Assembly: GCA_030247855.1 (NCBI GenBank)
Contig: JAPDRN010000190.1
Location: 1 to 52,585 of the forward strand
Reading direction: 5' to 3'
Source of the DNA: Knufia peltigerae
Lineage: Eukaryota; Ascomycota; Eurotiomycetes; Chaetothyriales; Trichomeriaceae
DNA length: 52,585 bases
Position 1 is the first letter of the stretch, and every line of letters begins with the position of its first letter. The translations under genes were made by a program, and so were the position numbers. Positions 40,968 through 50,700 of this stretch are shown here, piece after piece. Under the pieces are notes generated by a model, which worked only from the letters and a program-made list of their open reading frames with translations, did no database searches and was not told the origin of the DNA.

Positions 40968-43025
40968 TCAGAGGATGGGAACGAGGCCGGCGCCGAATGC
41001 GGTCAGCATGCGCACCAGCAGCCACTTCGGCCCGACGTTGACCTCGGGGAAGTCACCCACTGCGACATAGCAGCGGTGGAAATCAGCGCTCTGCCGCGGC
41101 AGTGGCTGCGGGCAGTCCGGGCCCGGCTTGAACTCGTAGTCGGTGGCGTAGCGCCATGGCCAGAAGTCGAGGATCGGCAGTGCCTCGGAGGCCTTGCCGA
41201 CGCTGTAGTTCAGGCCGGACAGGACCAGCGGCTTGGCGCGCGGCGCCACCGTCCAGGAGTTCTGCGGATGGGTGTCGCGCAGGATGCTCTGCGCCAGCTG
41301 CTCGGCGAAGGCCGGATCGTCGATGATCACCGCGCCTTCGGTGTTGTAGTTCTCGCTGCGCGGATCGAAGTTGTGGGTACCGACCACGCCGATACGGCGG
41401 TCGACCACCAGCGACTTGGCATGCAGGCCCATGCGCGCGCCCTTGCGGGTGACCGGCAGCGGCTTGTTGACCGCCTTGCTGCCCAGGAACGAGGGGCGCG
41501 TTTCGGTACGCAGCAGGCGGGTCTCGACTTCGCTGCCGGCGGCACGCCGACGCGCACGACCGTTCTCATAGGCGCTGCCGGTACGCGGATGGATCACCCG
41601 CGGCTGCGGATCGCCCGCTTCCGCAGTGACCGCCACATCACCACCACCGCCGCCACCGGCGTTGCTGCCCGCCGCGCTGCCACCGATCAGCGGATTGCGG
41701 CCGGTATCGCTGCCCGGCGCCGCGATCGGGTCAGGCAGCAGGTTGCGGTAATCAACCGGGGCATCCAGCGGGAACGGCTTGAATTCAAAGATGTTGAAGC
41801 CAAGCTCGCGCATGTTGCGCCGCTTGTACTTGTACGACAGCGCATACACGATCGGATTGTCGGTGGCGGCCAGGCTGTTGCTGGACACCACCACACGCGG
41901 TGGTTGCGGGCGCTTGCGCAGCTCGCGGAACAGCTTCTGTGCCGGCTTGGACAGCACCAGGTAGGGCGTCTGCAGGATCACTTCGTGCTGCGCGCTGGAG
42001 ATCAGTGCATCCAGCTGCGGCTCGGTGACATGCTGCCCGGCCAGCGGTGCGTCGGCGCGCTCACGCCGGTGTTTGCGCGGCAGATCGGCCACATAGCGCA
42101 CCGAGGCGACCGGCAAGGCGGTGTCCACGAACGAGCGGGTGACGAAGTCGACGTCGTTGGCTTCCTCGCTGACCCGCTCCACCCGCTCGGGCCTGCGGAA
42201 CTGCGCGGGCGGCAGCACCGGCACGCCCTGCTTGAGCAGGGTACGGCCGACATCGTTCAGGCGCTCGGCCGGGACGCTGCGCTGCGCGCGCCAGAAGGCA
42301 TCGAAGTTGGCGGCCATCGCGCGTGCTTCGGGGCCGGCGATCAGCACATCGCGGTCGCGGAAGTTGTATTCGCGGTCCCAGTCGTAATAGTCGTCCTGGT
42401 AATTGCGCCCACCAACCACGCCGATCGCATCGTCGACCACCAGCAGCTTGTTGTGCATGCGCTGGTTGAAGCGGCGGAAGCAGCACAGCACGCTGCCGGC
42501 ATAGTCGAAGTAATTCAGCCGAGCCTTGCCGAAGGTCGGGTTGTAGACCCGCAGCTGGAAGTTCTCGTGGGCGCCAGCCAGGGCGCCGAGGATCTGCAGG
42601 TCGGAGATCGCCGAAAGCTGGTCGATCAGCAGCCGTACCTTCACCCCGCGCCGCGAAGCCGCCAGCAGCTCGTCGATGACCAGGCGGGCGCTGTCGTCCT
42701 TGTCGAAGATGTAGGTCTGCAGGTCGATGCTGCGGGTGGCGCTGCGCAGCAGGTTCAGGCGCGCGACCAGCGCCCCTTCGCCCTCGTCCAGCAAGGTGGC
42801 GTAGTGCCGCGGCTGTTCCGGGGTCGATTCGCTGAACGCCCGGCCGGCCAAGGCCCGCAGGGGCGAGTCAAGTGCGCAGCGGTCGGCCTGCTGGCAATCG
42901 ACCTGGGTCGAGCGCGCCTGCACGGCAATCGCCTCGGCGCGATCACGCTGGGCATGCGACAGCGACGCGCAGCCGCTGCCCAGCAACACTGTTGCCAGCG
43001 CCAGTACACGCAGCAAGGGATTCAC
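40968..43025 (-). CDS. phospholipase-D-family lipoprotein, cardiolipin-synthase-like
   Basis: Protein of 685 aa. The signal peptide contains lipobox-like LGSGC. Two HKD motifs are intact: HNKLLVVDDAIGVVGGRNYQ and LHAKSLVVDRRIGVVGTHNF. The layout resembles E. coli ClsC/YmdC, but it is about 200 aa longer. A glycine-rich, low-complexity insertion lies at about residues 430-520 between the two motifs. It may make cardiolipin or act on another phosphodiester. It overlaps the YceI-like gene by 4 bp. Confidence 0.85.
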   Translation of the reverse strand: MNPLLRVLALATVLLGSGCASLSHAQRDRAEAIAVQARSTQVDCQQADRCALDSPLRALAGRAFSESTPEQPRHYATLLDEGEGALVARLNLLRSATRSIDLQTYIFDKDDSARLVIDELLAASRRGVKVRLLIDQLSAISDLQILGALAGAHENFQLRVYNPTFGKARLNYFDYAGSVLCCFRRFNQRMHNKLLVVDDAIGVVGGRNYQDDYYDWDREYNFRDRDVLIAGPEARAMAANFDAFWRAQRSVPAERLNDVGRTLLKQGVPVLPPAQFRRPERVERVSEEANDVDFVTRSFVDTALPVASVRYVADLPRKHRRERADAPLAGQHVTEPQLDALISSAQHEVILQTPYLVLSKPAQKLFRELRKRPQPPRVVVSSNSLAATDNPIVYALSYKYKRRNMRELGFNIFEFKPFPLDAPVDYRNLLPDPIAAPGSDTGRNPLIGGSAAGSNAGGGGGGDVAVTAEAGDPQPRVIHPRTGSAYENGRARRRAAGSEVETRLLRTETRPSFLGSKAVNKPLPVTRKGARMGLHAKSLVVDRRIGVVGTHNFDPRSENYNTEGAVIIDDPAFAEQLAQSILRDTHPQNSWTVAPRAKPLVLSGLNYSVGKASEALPILDFWPWRYATDYEFKPGPDCPQPLPRQSADFHRCYVAVGDFPEVNVGPKWLLVRMLTAFGAGLVPIL

Positions 43026-43639
43026 GGTTTCGGCGCCTCGCTGAGGCGCGCACGCAATACGAAAGTCACTCGGTCACTCAAGGCAAGCTGCCAGCTGTCC
43101 ATGCCATACCGACCTCGTTGCACGGTACCGCGGCTGACGACGTCGCAATCATAGCCGGGTCGGGCACATTCCGCCTTCTCGACCTTGAGCGTCTCCGGAT
43201 GGCTGACCCCGCGCAGGGTCAGCCGACCGTCGATGCCGCCGCCCTCGGCGACCGTCTCCGGCCAGTACGGCAGCGAGTCGAACTCCACGAACGGGTAACG
43301 GCCGGCGTCGAAGAACTCGGGGCCGCGCATCCAACCGGTATAGCGGTCCTTGCCGGGGATCTCCACGGTGCGGGTGAACATCTTCAGGTGGACCTGATGA
43401 CGGCCATCGGACAGCACCTCGATACGCCCTTCGAAACGTGGGAACACGCCCTCGATGCGCTGGCCGAAACGGGTGCGGACTTCGAAACCGATCTGCGAGC
43501 GCACCACATCCAGCTGCAGCGTACGCGGCGACTCGGCCACGACCGCCGGCAGGGCGGTCGGTGGCGGTGCCGCGGCCCAGGCCGGGCCGATCGCCAGAAC
43601 GACTGGCAGCAGGCAGCGGCCCGGCAACGCCAACCTCAT
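43022..43639 (-). CDS. YceI-like secreted protein
   Basis: Protein of 205 aa. Signal peptide ending AIGPAWA; the YceI lipocalin-like barrel shows LQLDVVRSQIGFEVRTRFGQ, VEFDSLPYWPE and DGRLTLRGVSHPETL. YceI proteins bind isoprenoid-like lipids in the periplasm. Two mature cysteines (AECARPGYDCD) may form a disulfide. Its stop overlaps the PLD gene start by 4 bp (ATGA), so they are translated in series. Confidence 0.85.
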   Translation of the reverse strand: MRLALPGRCLLPVVLAIGPAWAAAPPPTALPAVVAESPRTLQLDVVRSQIGFEVRTRFGQRIEGVFPRFEGRIEVLSDGRHQVHLKMFTRTVEIPGKDRYTGWMRGPEFFDAGRYPFVEFDSLPYWPETVAEGGGIDGRLTLRGVSHPETLKVEKAECARPGYDCDVVSRGTVQRGRYGMDSWQLALSDRVTFVLRARLSEAPKP

Positions 43640-43643
43640 CGGC

Positions 43644-44120
43644 TCACGGCCACCAGAAAGCGTTCAGGCTGGCCACGCCCGGCTCGATCGTTGCCTCGCG
43701 GGCGAAACCGAGCACGGCCACGCCGCCCGGCGGCATGCCGCGGTAATCACTGCTGGTGCCATCGGTCATCAGCGCCACCAGCTGCTCCAGCCCGGGGTTG
43801 TGGCCGACGATCAGCACGCGGTCCAGGTCACGGCGCTCGTCCACCAGCGCCGCCAGCGTGCCGGGGGTGGCCTCGTAGATGCGGTCTTCCAGGCGTTTTT
43901 CGACATAGCCGATGGCTGCCATCACCGCTTCCAGCGTTTCGCGGGTCCGCCGCGACGGTGAACACAGCACGCAGTCCGGCAGCAGGTTGTTCTCCTTCAG
44001 CCACTTGCCGGCGGCTTCGGCTTCAGCGAGCCCGACCGGCGACAACGGCCGGTCGAGGTCGGCCTGGCCGGTGGTGGCCGGTTCGGCGTGGGCGTGGCGG
44101 AGCAGGATCAGTTCGCGCAT
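43644..44120 (-). CDS. sixA: phosphohistidine phosphatase SixA
   Basis: Protein of 158 aa. The phosphohistidine-phosphatase motif ELILLRHAHAEPATT (the RHA catalytic His) lies at the N-terminus, and the second active-site His is in VLIVGHNPGLEQL. SixA dephosphorylates phosphohistidine, for example on PtsN-type or phosphorelay proteins. Length matches. It is separated by 4 bp from the YceI-like gene downstream. Confidence 0.92.
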   Translation of the reverse strand: MRELILLRHAHAEPATTGQADLDRPLSPVGLAEAEAAGKWLKENNLLPDCVLCSPSRRTRETLEAVMAAIGYVEKRLEDRIYEATPGTLAALVDERRDLDRVLIVGHNPGLEQLVALMTDGTSSDYRGMPPGGVAVLGFAREATIEPGVASLNAFWWP

Positions 44121-44157
44121 TGCGGGATTCCAATAAAGGGATGGAGACCTACGGCTC

Positions 44158-44787
44158 TTACAGTTTCAGCCAGGACAACAGGGGTTCCCAGTCGGCCTGG
44201 TGCTCGCGCACCTGGGCGGAGCGGTAATCGAAAAGACTGCGGCCCAGGCCGGTCATGACCACATAGCTCTGGCTGTCGCGCAGCTGGGCGACCACCGGAT
44301 AGGGCCAGTCAGCCAGCATCTGCAGGGCCTGCTGCGAGGTCTGGGTCCAGGGCTTGGTCCGGTTCAGCACCAGCCCGACCGGCAACTTGCGGCTGTGCAC
44401 GCGGGGTACCCGGGCCAGGCTGTTGAGGAAGCCCACGATGGCTTCGATGTCCAGTGCCGAGGGCAGCACCGGCACCACCACGGCATCGGCAGCGTCGAGG
44501 AAATGCGGGATATCGTCGGCCAGCGCGCCGGCCGGTGCATCGATCACCACGGTATCGGTACCGTCGGGCAGCTTCTGCGCCCATTGCTTCTTGCGGTACA
44601 CGTCGATCGGCAGCACCGCGCTTTCCAGCCCGGCCCGGCGCTGTGCCCAGCGGGTGCTGGAGCCCTGCGGGTCGGCATCGGCGATCACCGTGGCCTTGCC
44701 TTGCAATGCCGCGTACGCGGCCAGGTGGGTGGCGATGGTGGACTTGCCCACCCCGCCTTTGGAACCGGCCACCAGGATCGTCTTCAT
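44158..44787 (-). CDS. orphan ParA/MinD-type ATPase
   Basis: Protein of 209 aa. The deviant Walker A VAGSKGGVGKSTIATHLA, the switch VVIDAPAGALADDIP and VLNRTKPWTQTS are typical of ParA ATPases. There is no ParB partner and no centromere-like repeats nearby. Such orphans often position cellular cargo. It is divergent from an AAA+ ATPase gene with 124 bp between starts. The ATG at 44787 is chosen; the longer frame crosses the divergent gene. Confidence 0.88.
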   Translation of the reverse strand: MKTILVAGSKGGVGKSTIATHLAAYAALQGKATVIADADPQGSSTRWAQRRAGLESAVLPIDVYRKKQWAQKLPDGTDTVVIDAPAGALADDIPHFLDAADAVVVPVLPSALDIEAIVGFLNSLARVPRVHSRKLPVGLVLNRTKPWTQTSQQALQMLADWPYPVVAQLRDSQSYVVMTGLGRSLFDYRSAQVREHQADWEPLLSWLKL

Positions 44788-44911
44788 GCCAGCCTCGCTT
44801 CCGGGTACGTGCCCCGAGCGTACACCGCCGATGGTGACGGAAGGTAGAGCCGTGCTGAACCCGTGCCCCCCGGCCTTTGTTATCGTGGCGCCCCCGAAGG
44901 ATCGAACCGCC

Positions 44912-46396
44912 ATGAGCGAACTGCAGGACCTGAGCGCACTGATCCGCGCCAACACGCCGTTGATCGTGGTCGAGACCCAGGATGAGGGTCGCATCGTCGA
45001 GCTGTTCCGGCAGACGCTGATGCATGTCTGGCGGGCCCTGCACCGCTGGTCCATCACCGAAGGCCTGCGCCGCATCGACCTGGAGCGCGAGGACGAGCCG
45101 GTCGGCCCGCCCGATGCCAGCGCCGCCCTGCAGATGATCCGCCAGGCCGACCAGCGCGGCGTGTACCTGCTGCTCGATTTCCACCCCTACCTGGGCTATG
45201 CCAGCCACCAGCGCGCGCTGCGTGACCTGATCCAGCGCCGCCACAGCGAACCGCACGTGCTGGTGCTGATCGGCGCCAAGGTGGAGCTGCCGGCCGAACT
45301 GGAAGCCTTGGCGGTGCGCTTCAACCCGCGCCTGCCCGACGCCAATGCACTGTTGAAGATGCTGCGCGAGGAAGCCGATGCCTATGCACGCGAACACGGC
45401 GGGCGCCGGGTGGAAGTGGACAGCGAAGCGGTCAAGAAGATCCTGAAGAACCTGCAGGGCCTGAGTCTGGTGGATGCGCGGCGCATTGCGCGGCAGCTGA
45501 TCTATGCCGATGGCGCGTTGCGCGACGACGACCTGCCACAGCTGGCGCGGCTGAAGTTCGAGCTGCTCAACCGCAGCGGTCACTTGTTCTTCGAGCACGA
45601 CAGCGCCCGCTTCGGCGACGTCGCCGGGGCCAACCGGCTGAAGCGCTGGATCAACCAGCGTCGCGTCGCCTTCATCGCCGGCTCGGCACCGGCTGGGCTG
45701 GACCCGCCGCGCGGCATGCTGCTGCTGGGCGTGCAGGGCTGCGGCAAATCGATGCTGGCCAAGGCCACCGCCGCCGGCTTTGGCGTGCCATTGCTGCGTC
45801 TGGACGTAGGCGCGCTGTACAACAAGTTCCACGGCGAGACCGAAGCCAACCTGCGCCAGGCACTGGCCTCGGCCGAGCAGCTGGCGCCGTGCGTGCTGTG
45901 GATGGATGAGATAGAGAAGGGCCTGGCCACCGGCACCGAGGATGGCGGCGTGTCGCGCCGGGTACTCGGCTACCTGCTGACCTGGATGGCCGAGCGCAAG
46001 GCGCCGGTGTTCATCGTGGCTACCGCCAACCAGGTGCACGAGCTGCCCGCCGAGCTGCTGCGCAAGGGCCGCTTCGACGAGATCTTCTTCGTCGACCTGC
46101 CCTCGGCTGATGTACGCGTGGAACTGCTGCGGCTGCATCTGGGGCGGCGCCAGCTCAATGCCGACGACTTCGCGCTGCCGGCACTGGCAGCAGCGGCCAA
46201 CGGGTTTTCCGGTGCGGAAATCGAGCAGGCGATCGTGGCGGGGCTGTATTCGGCGCATGCCGAAGGCCGGCCACTGGATACCGAGCTGCTGATGGGCGAG
46301 ATACGGGCGACGCGGCCGTTGTCGGTGTTGATGGCCGAGCAGGTGGCGGCGCTGCGGGAGTGGGCGTCGGGGCGCACGGTGTCGGCGGACGATTGA
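44912..46396 (+). CDS. AAA+ ATPase with N-terminal domain (Ycf46-like)
   Basis: Protein of 494 aa. An N-terminal ~240-aa region (SALIRANTPLIVVETQDEGR, a RADQRGVYLLLDFHPYL-like strand) resembles the Ycf46-type inactive AAA domain. The second domain has Walker A LLLGVQGCGKSMLAKA, Walker B VLWMDEIEKGL, sensor 1 FIVATANQVHEL and arginine-finger segment ELLRKGRFDEIFF. It should form a hexameric motor. GAAGGATCG precedes the ATG. The role is unknown; the ParA gene is its divergent neighbour. Confidence 0.88.
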   Translation: MSELQDLSALIRANTPLIVVETQDEGRIVELFRQTLMHVWRALHRWSITEGLRRIDLEREDEPVGPPDASAALQMIRQADQRGVYLLLDFHPYLGYASHQRALRDLIQRRHSEPHVLVLIGAKVELPAELEALAVRFNPRLPDANALLKMLREEADAYAREHGGRRVEVDSEAVKKILKNLQGLSLVDARRIARQLIYADGALRDDDLPQLARLKFELLNRSGHLFFEHDSARFGDVAGANRLKRWINQRRVAFIAGSAPAGLDPPRGMLLLGVQGCGKSMLAKATAAGFGVPLLRLDVGALYNKFHGETEANLRQALASAEQLAPCVLWMDEIEKGLATGTEDGGVSRRVLGYLLTWMAERKAPVFIVATANQVHELPAELLRKGRFDEIFFVDLPSADVRVELLRLHLGRRQLNADDFALPALAAAANGFSGAEIEQAIVAGLYSAHAEGRPLDTELLMGEIRATRPLSVLMAEQVAALREWASGRTVSADD

Positions 46397-46457
46397 GGGT
46401 TTCCTGCGAACGGCGCAGCCCCTCGTGGATGGTCGCTGAAGGCGCCAGCTGTGGGTT

Positions 46458-46561
46458 GGCCGGGCGGATAGGCTGCGCAGGGGTCGCTGCAAGTACGTCC
46501 ATGTAAGCTCGGTCGCCGCATCCATGCGGCTCACGCCCCTGCGCAGCCTACCCGCCCGGCC
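46458..46561 (+). repeat. large palindrome with 52-nt core, copy A
   Basis: Arms at 46458-46483 and 46536-46561 pair at 25 of 26 positions. The core of 52 nt (46484-46535) contains GCAAGTACGTCCATGTAAGC and an inner hairpin GCCGCATCCATGCGGC. It lies in the 560-bp gene-free stretch after the AAA+ gene. Confidence 0.85.
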
Positions 46562-46640
46562 ACGGACAGTTTCCGGGGGCGATCAGCCACGGAAAAGAAA
46601 AAAGAAGAGCAAAAGCAAAAGCCGGTTGGCTGGCCGCTTT

Positions 46641-46755
46641 CTGTAGCGCCGAGCCCACGCTCGGCTGCATTACGATCAGATATCGATCATTCGATTCCGA
46701 TGCAGATTCATCCACGCATGGCGTGGATCTACGTGTCGACCAAGGTCGACACCTA
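46641..46755. repeat. three SMAG-like hairpins
   Basis: Units at about 46641-46670 (CTGTAGCGCCGAGCCCACGC), 46707-46733 (ATCCACGCATGGCGTGGATC with TAC) and 46733-46755 (GTGTCGACCAAGGTCGACAC with CTAC). They lie between palindrome copies A and B. Confidence 0.7.
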
Positions 46756-46780
46756 CCAACAGCAGCGGGAACCTGTCGAA

Positions 46781-46882
46781 GGCGGGGCACTGTGGGCTTG
46801 CGGGGTGTGAGCGCCATGGATGGCGCGACTAAGCCTCCATGGACAGGTTTACGGCGGCCCCGCAAACCCACAGTGCCCCGCC
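46781..46882 (-). repeat. large palindrome with 52-nt core, copy B
   Basis: Arms at 46781-46805 and 46858-46882 pair at 24 of 25 positions, with sequence unlike copy A. The core of 52 nt is the reverse complement of the core type in copy A, and its inner hairpin GCGCCATCCATGGCGC keeps the pairing with different bases. Confidence 0.85.
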
Positions 46883-46958
46883 ATCCCCCAGCAAACCCGC
46901 TTTGGCTTTGGCCGTTGCCTCTGCGGGTGCCGGGTGCAACCCGGCCGAACCCCCAGCC

Positions 46959-47594
46959 TCAGGGCCAGGCCGGTGGCGCGGCCGCCCAGGCCTGCTGTAC
47001 TTCGGCCAACGTCGCGCGTTCGTCATCGCGCCAGCCCGGCAACAGCTGCGCGTAACGACTGCTATCACGCCATTGCCCCGGCTCGGTCCGTACGGCAGCG
47101 GCATACCACTTCACCGCCTCCTGCTGCTGGCCGGCCCGCCACAGCGCCAACGCATAGCTCGGCGGCACCCAGCCGGGATTGCTGCGCAGGGTGCTGGCAG
47201 CGGCCTGCCACTGTTCCAGGGCAGCCAGCGCCTGGCCCTGCCGCAACAGGTCCCAGCCATAGTTCCAGCGTACGCTGCGGCCGAGCGCGCTCTGCACCGG
47301 CGCTTCGGCCAGTGCCTCGCGATAGAGCTTGTCGCCCAGTTCCGCGCGCCCCTGCGCGATGGCCACCGACGCCAGCTGCGCCGTGGCCTCCAACCCCTTG
47401 CGGCCACGCTCGCGATGTTTCAGCAGCTGTGCCACCAGGTCGTCGCCTTCACCCTGCACCACCGTGATTGGTGCGGCAGCGGCGTCGCTGTCGAAATAGA
47501 ACTCCTGCGGTGCCGGCAATGCCGGCGCGGCCCACACAGTGGCCGCTCCCGAAACCAGCAACACGCCGGCCAGGAACTGTCCTGCAACTGACAT
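46959..47594 (-). CDS. secreted TPR-like protein
   Basis: Protein of 211 aa. Signal peptide MSVAGQFLAGVLLVSGAATV(WA). The mature part has helix pairs typical of TPR/SEL1-like repeats (LAALEQWQAAASTLRSNPGW, LALWRAGQQQEAVKWYAAAV). It is probably periplasmic and protein-binding. It is divergent from the indolepyruvate oxidoreductase gene. No named family recognised. Confidence 0.75.
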   Translation of the reverse strand: MSVAGQFLAGVLLVSGAATVWAAPALPAPQEFYFDSDAAAAPITVVQGEGDDLVAQLLKHRERGRKGLEATAQLASVAIAQGRAELGDKLYREALAEAPVQSALGRSVRWNYGWDLLRQGQALAALEQWQAAASTLRSNPGWVPPSYALALWRAGQQQEAVKWYAAAVRTEPGQWRDSSRYAQLLPGWRDDERATLAEVQQAWAAAPPAWP

Positions 47595-47766
47595 CCCAAT
47601 TCCCCCAAGGTTGAAACACCAACCCTCCCTCTCTCTCCCCGATCCTAACCCCAGCACGGCCCCGGCGCGAGTGCCGGGGGGCCTTGGCCCCCCACTGTTA
47701 CAATTCGCGCCTTTCCCGCCGCGTGCATCTGCGCGGCCGGTGCCAGCCGATCCTGACAGGCCAGCC

Positions 47767-50700
47767 ATGACCAGTACCGCGCAACTCACCTCGCCCGCCT
47801 CCGCCGACCTGCTCGATCGTGATTACACGCTCGACCACAAGTACACCCGCAACGAAGGGCGGATCTACCTGAGCGGCGTGCAGGCGCTGGTGCGGCTGCC
47901 GCTGATGCAGCGCATGCGCGACGAGGCTGCGGGCATCGACAGCGCTGGCTTCATCAGCGGCTATCGCGGCAGCCCGCTGGGCGGCTTCGATCTGGAACTG
48001 TGGCGCGCGCGCAAGCATCTGGAAACGGCCAAGGTGAAATTCACCCCGGGCCTCAACGAGGACCTGGGCGCCACCATGGTGTGGGGTACCCAGCAGACCA
48101 ACCTGTTCCCCGGTGCCAACGTGCAGGGCGTGTTCGGCATGTGGTACGGCAAGGGCCCGGGCGTGGACCGCTGCGGCGACGTGTTCAAGCACGCCAATGC
48201 CGCCGGCACGTCGCGCCATGGTGGTGTGCTGGCACTGGCTGCCGATGACCATGCCTGCCGCAGCTCGACGCTGCCGCATGGCAGCGAGGACGAATTCGTC
48301 AGCGCGATGATGCCGGTGCTGAATCCGGCCGGCGTGCAGGACATCCTCGACATGGGCCTGCTCGGCTGGGCGATGAGCCGTTACACCGGGCGTTGGGTCG
48401 GCTTCAAGACGATTGCCGAGACGGTGGAATCGTCGGCCTCGGTCGAGGTCGATCCGCTGGCCCGGCGCATCGTGCTGCCGGAGGACTTCGACATGCCCGC
48501 CGGTGGCCTCAACATCCGCTGGCCCGATCCGCCGCTGGACCAGGAGATGCGCCTGCACCGTTATGCGGTGAAAGCCGCGCAGGCCTTCGCGCGTGCCAAT
48601 GGCATCGACAAGGTGGTGATGGACGCGCCGCGTGCGCGGCTGGGCATCGTCACCACCGGCAAGAGTTACCTGGATGTGCTGCAGGCGCTGGAATACCTGG
48701 GCCTGGACGAGCAGGCCTGCGCTGACATCGGCATCCGCGTGTACAAGGTCGGCATGACCTGGCCGCTGGAACCGGAGGGCATCGCGCGCTTTGCGCAGGG
48801 CCTGGAAGACATCATCGTGGTGGAGGAGAAGCGTGCCTTCATCGAGCGCCAGATGAAGGAGCAGTTCTTCAACTGGCCGGCCAGCTGGGGCCAGCGCCCG
48901 TCCATCGTCGGCAAATACGACGAGGCCGGCGAGTGGATCCTGCCGTCCACCGGCGAACTTACCCCGGCCACCATCGCCGGCGTGATCGGTCGCCGCATCC
49001 AGAAGTTCTTCAACAACGATTCCATCGAGCAGCGCCTGCAGTGGATGCAGGAGAAGGAAGCCGAGCTTGCGTTGCCACGCGCCAGCTTCCCGCGCGTACC
49101 GCACTACTGCTCCGGCTGCCCGCACAACACCTCCACCACCGTACCGGAAGGCTCGCGTGCGCTGGCCGGCATCGGTTGCCACTACATGGTGACCTGGATG
49201 GACCGCAGCACCGACACCTTCACCCACATGGGTGGCGAAGGCGTGACGTGGGCCGGGCAGGCCGCGTTCACCGATACCCAGCACGTGTTCCAGAACCTGG
49301 GCGATGGCACCTATTTCCACAGCGGTTCGCTGGCGATCCGCCAAGCGATCGCAGCCGGCGTCAACATCACCTACAAGATCCTCTACAACGACGCGGTGGC
49401 GATGACCGGCGGGCAGCCGGTGGACGGTCCGTTGAGCGTGCCGGACATCGCCAAGCAGATGCGGGCCGAGGGCATCCACACCATCATGGTGCTGTCGGAC
49501 AACATCGCCAAGTGGACGCGCCAGCGCGAGCATTTCCCCAGCGACGTGGAGTTCCACGACCGTAGCGAGCTGGACGCGGTGCAGAAGCGCCTGCGCGAAG
49601 TGAAGGGTGTCTCGATCCTGATCTACGAACAGACCTGCGCCACCGAGAAGCGCCGCCGCCGCAAGCGCGGCAAGCTGGAGGATCCGGCCAAGCGGGTGAT
49701 GATCAACTCGCTGGTCTGCGAAGGCTGCGGCGACTGCGGCAAGAAGAGCTTCTGCGTGTCGGTGCTGCCGAAGGAAACCGAGTTCGGGCGCAAGCGCGAC
49801 ATCGACCAGTCCAACTGCAACAAGGACTATTCCTGCGTCAACGGCTTCTGCCCGAGCTTCGTCACCGTGCACGGTGGCCAGCCGCGCAAGGGCAGCAAGC
49901 GCGATGCCTCCACACTGCTGGACAACCTGCCGGCACCGGTGGTGCGCGGTACCCTGGAGCAGCCCTGGAACATCCTGATCACCGGCGTTGGCGGCACCGG
50001 CGTGGTGACCATCGGCGCCCTGCTGGGCATGGCCGGTCACCTTGAAGGCAAGGGCGCCTCGGTGCTCGACCAGACCGGACTGGCGCAGAAGGGTGGCGCG
50101 GTGACCACGCACATTCGCATCGCCCGCCGCCCGGACGACATCCATGCGGTGCGTATCGCCGCTGGTGAAGCCGATCTGGTGCTGGGCTGCGACATGGTGG
50201 TGGTCAACGACTACTGGGCGCTGTCGAAGGTGCGCGCCGGCCGTTCGCAGGTGGTGCTCAACACCTATGAAGCGATGCCGGGCACCTTCACCACGCGCCC
50301 GGACATGCAGTTCCCCGCCGCCGACATCATTGCCGGCGTGCGCGTGGCCCTGGGTGGCGAGGAACCGCTGCTGCTGGACGCAACCCAGCTGGCCACCGCG
50401 CTGCTCGGCGATGCGATCGCCGCCAACCTGTTCATCCTCGGCTACGCCTGGCAGCAAGGCCTGGTGCCGCTGTCGTTCGAGTCTCTGATGCGTGCCATCG
50501 AACTCAACGGCGCGGCTGTGGCGATGAACCAGCAGGCCTTCGCCTGGGGCCGGCTGGCGGTTGTCGACCCGCAGGCCGTGCAGCAGGCGGCAGGCGTGGT
50601 GCGCAACCGCCATACCGACACCGAGAACACGCCGGGCCCGCTGCATGCACTGCCGCCGGGCGAATGGGAAGGCAACGAGTGGGGCGCCACCGCAGCACCG

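Noticed and set aside
46723..47055. Plus-strand frames across the 46.7-47.1 kb repeats
   Set aside because: They run through palindromes A/B and antisense to the TPR-like gene; no start signals.
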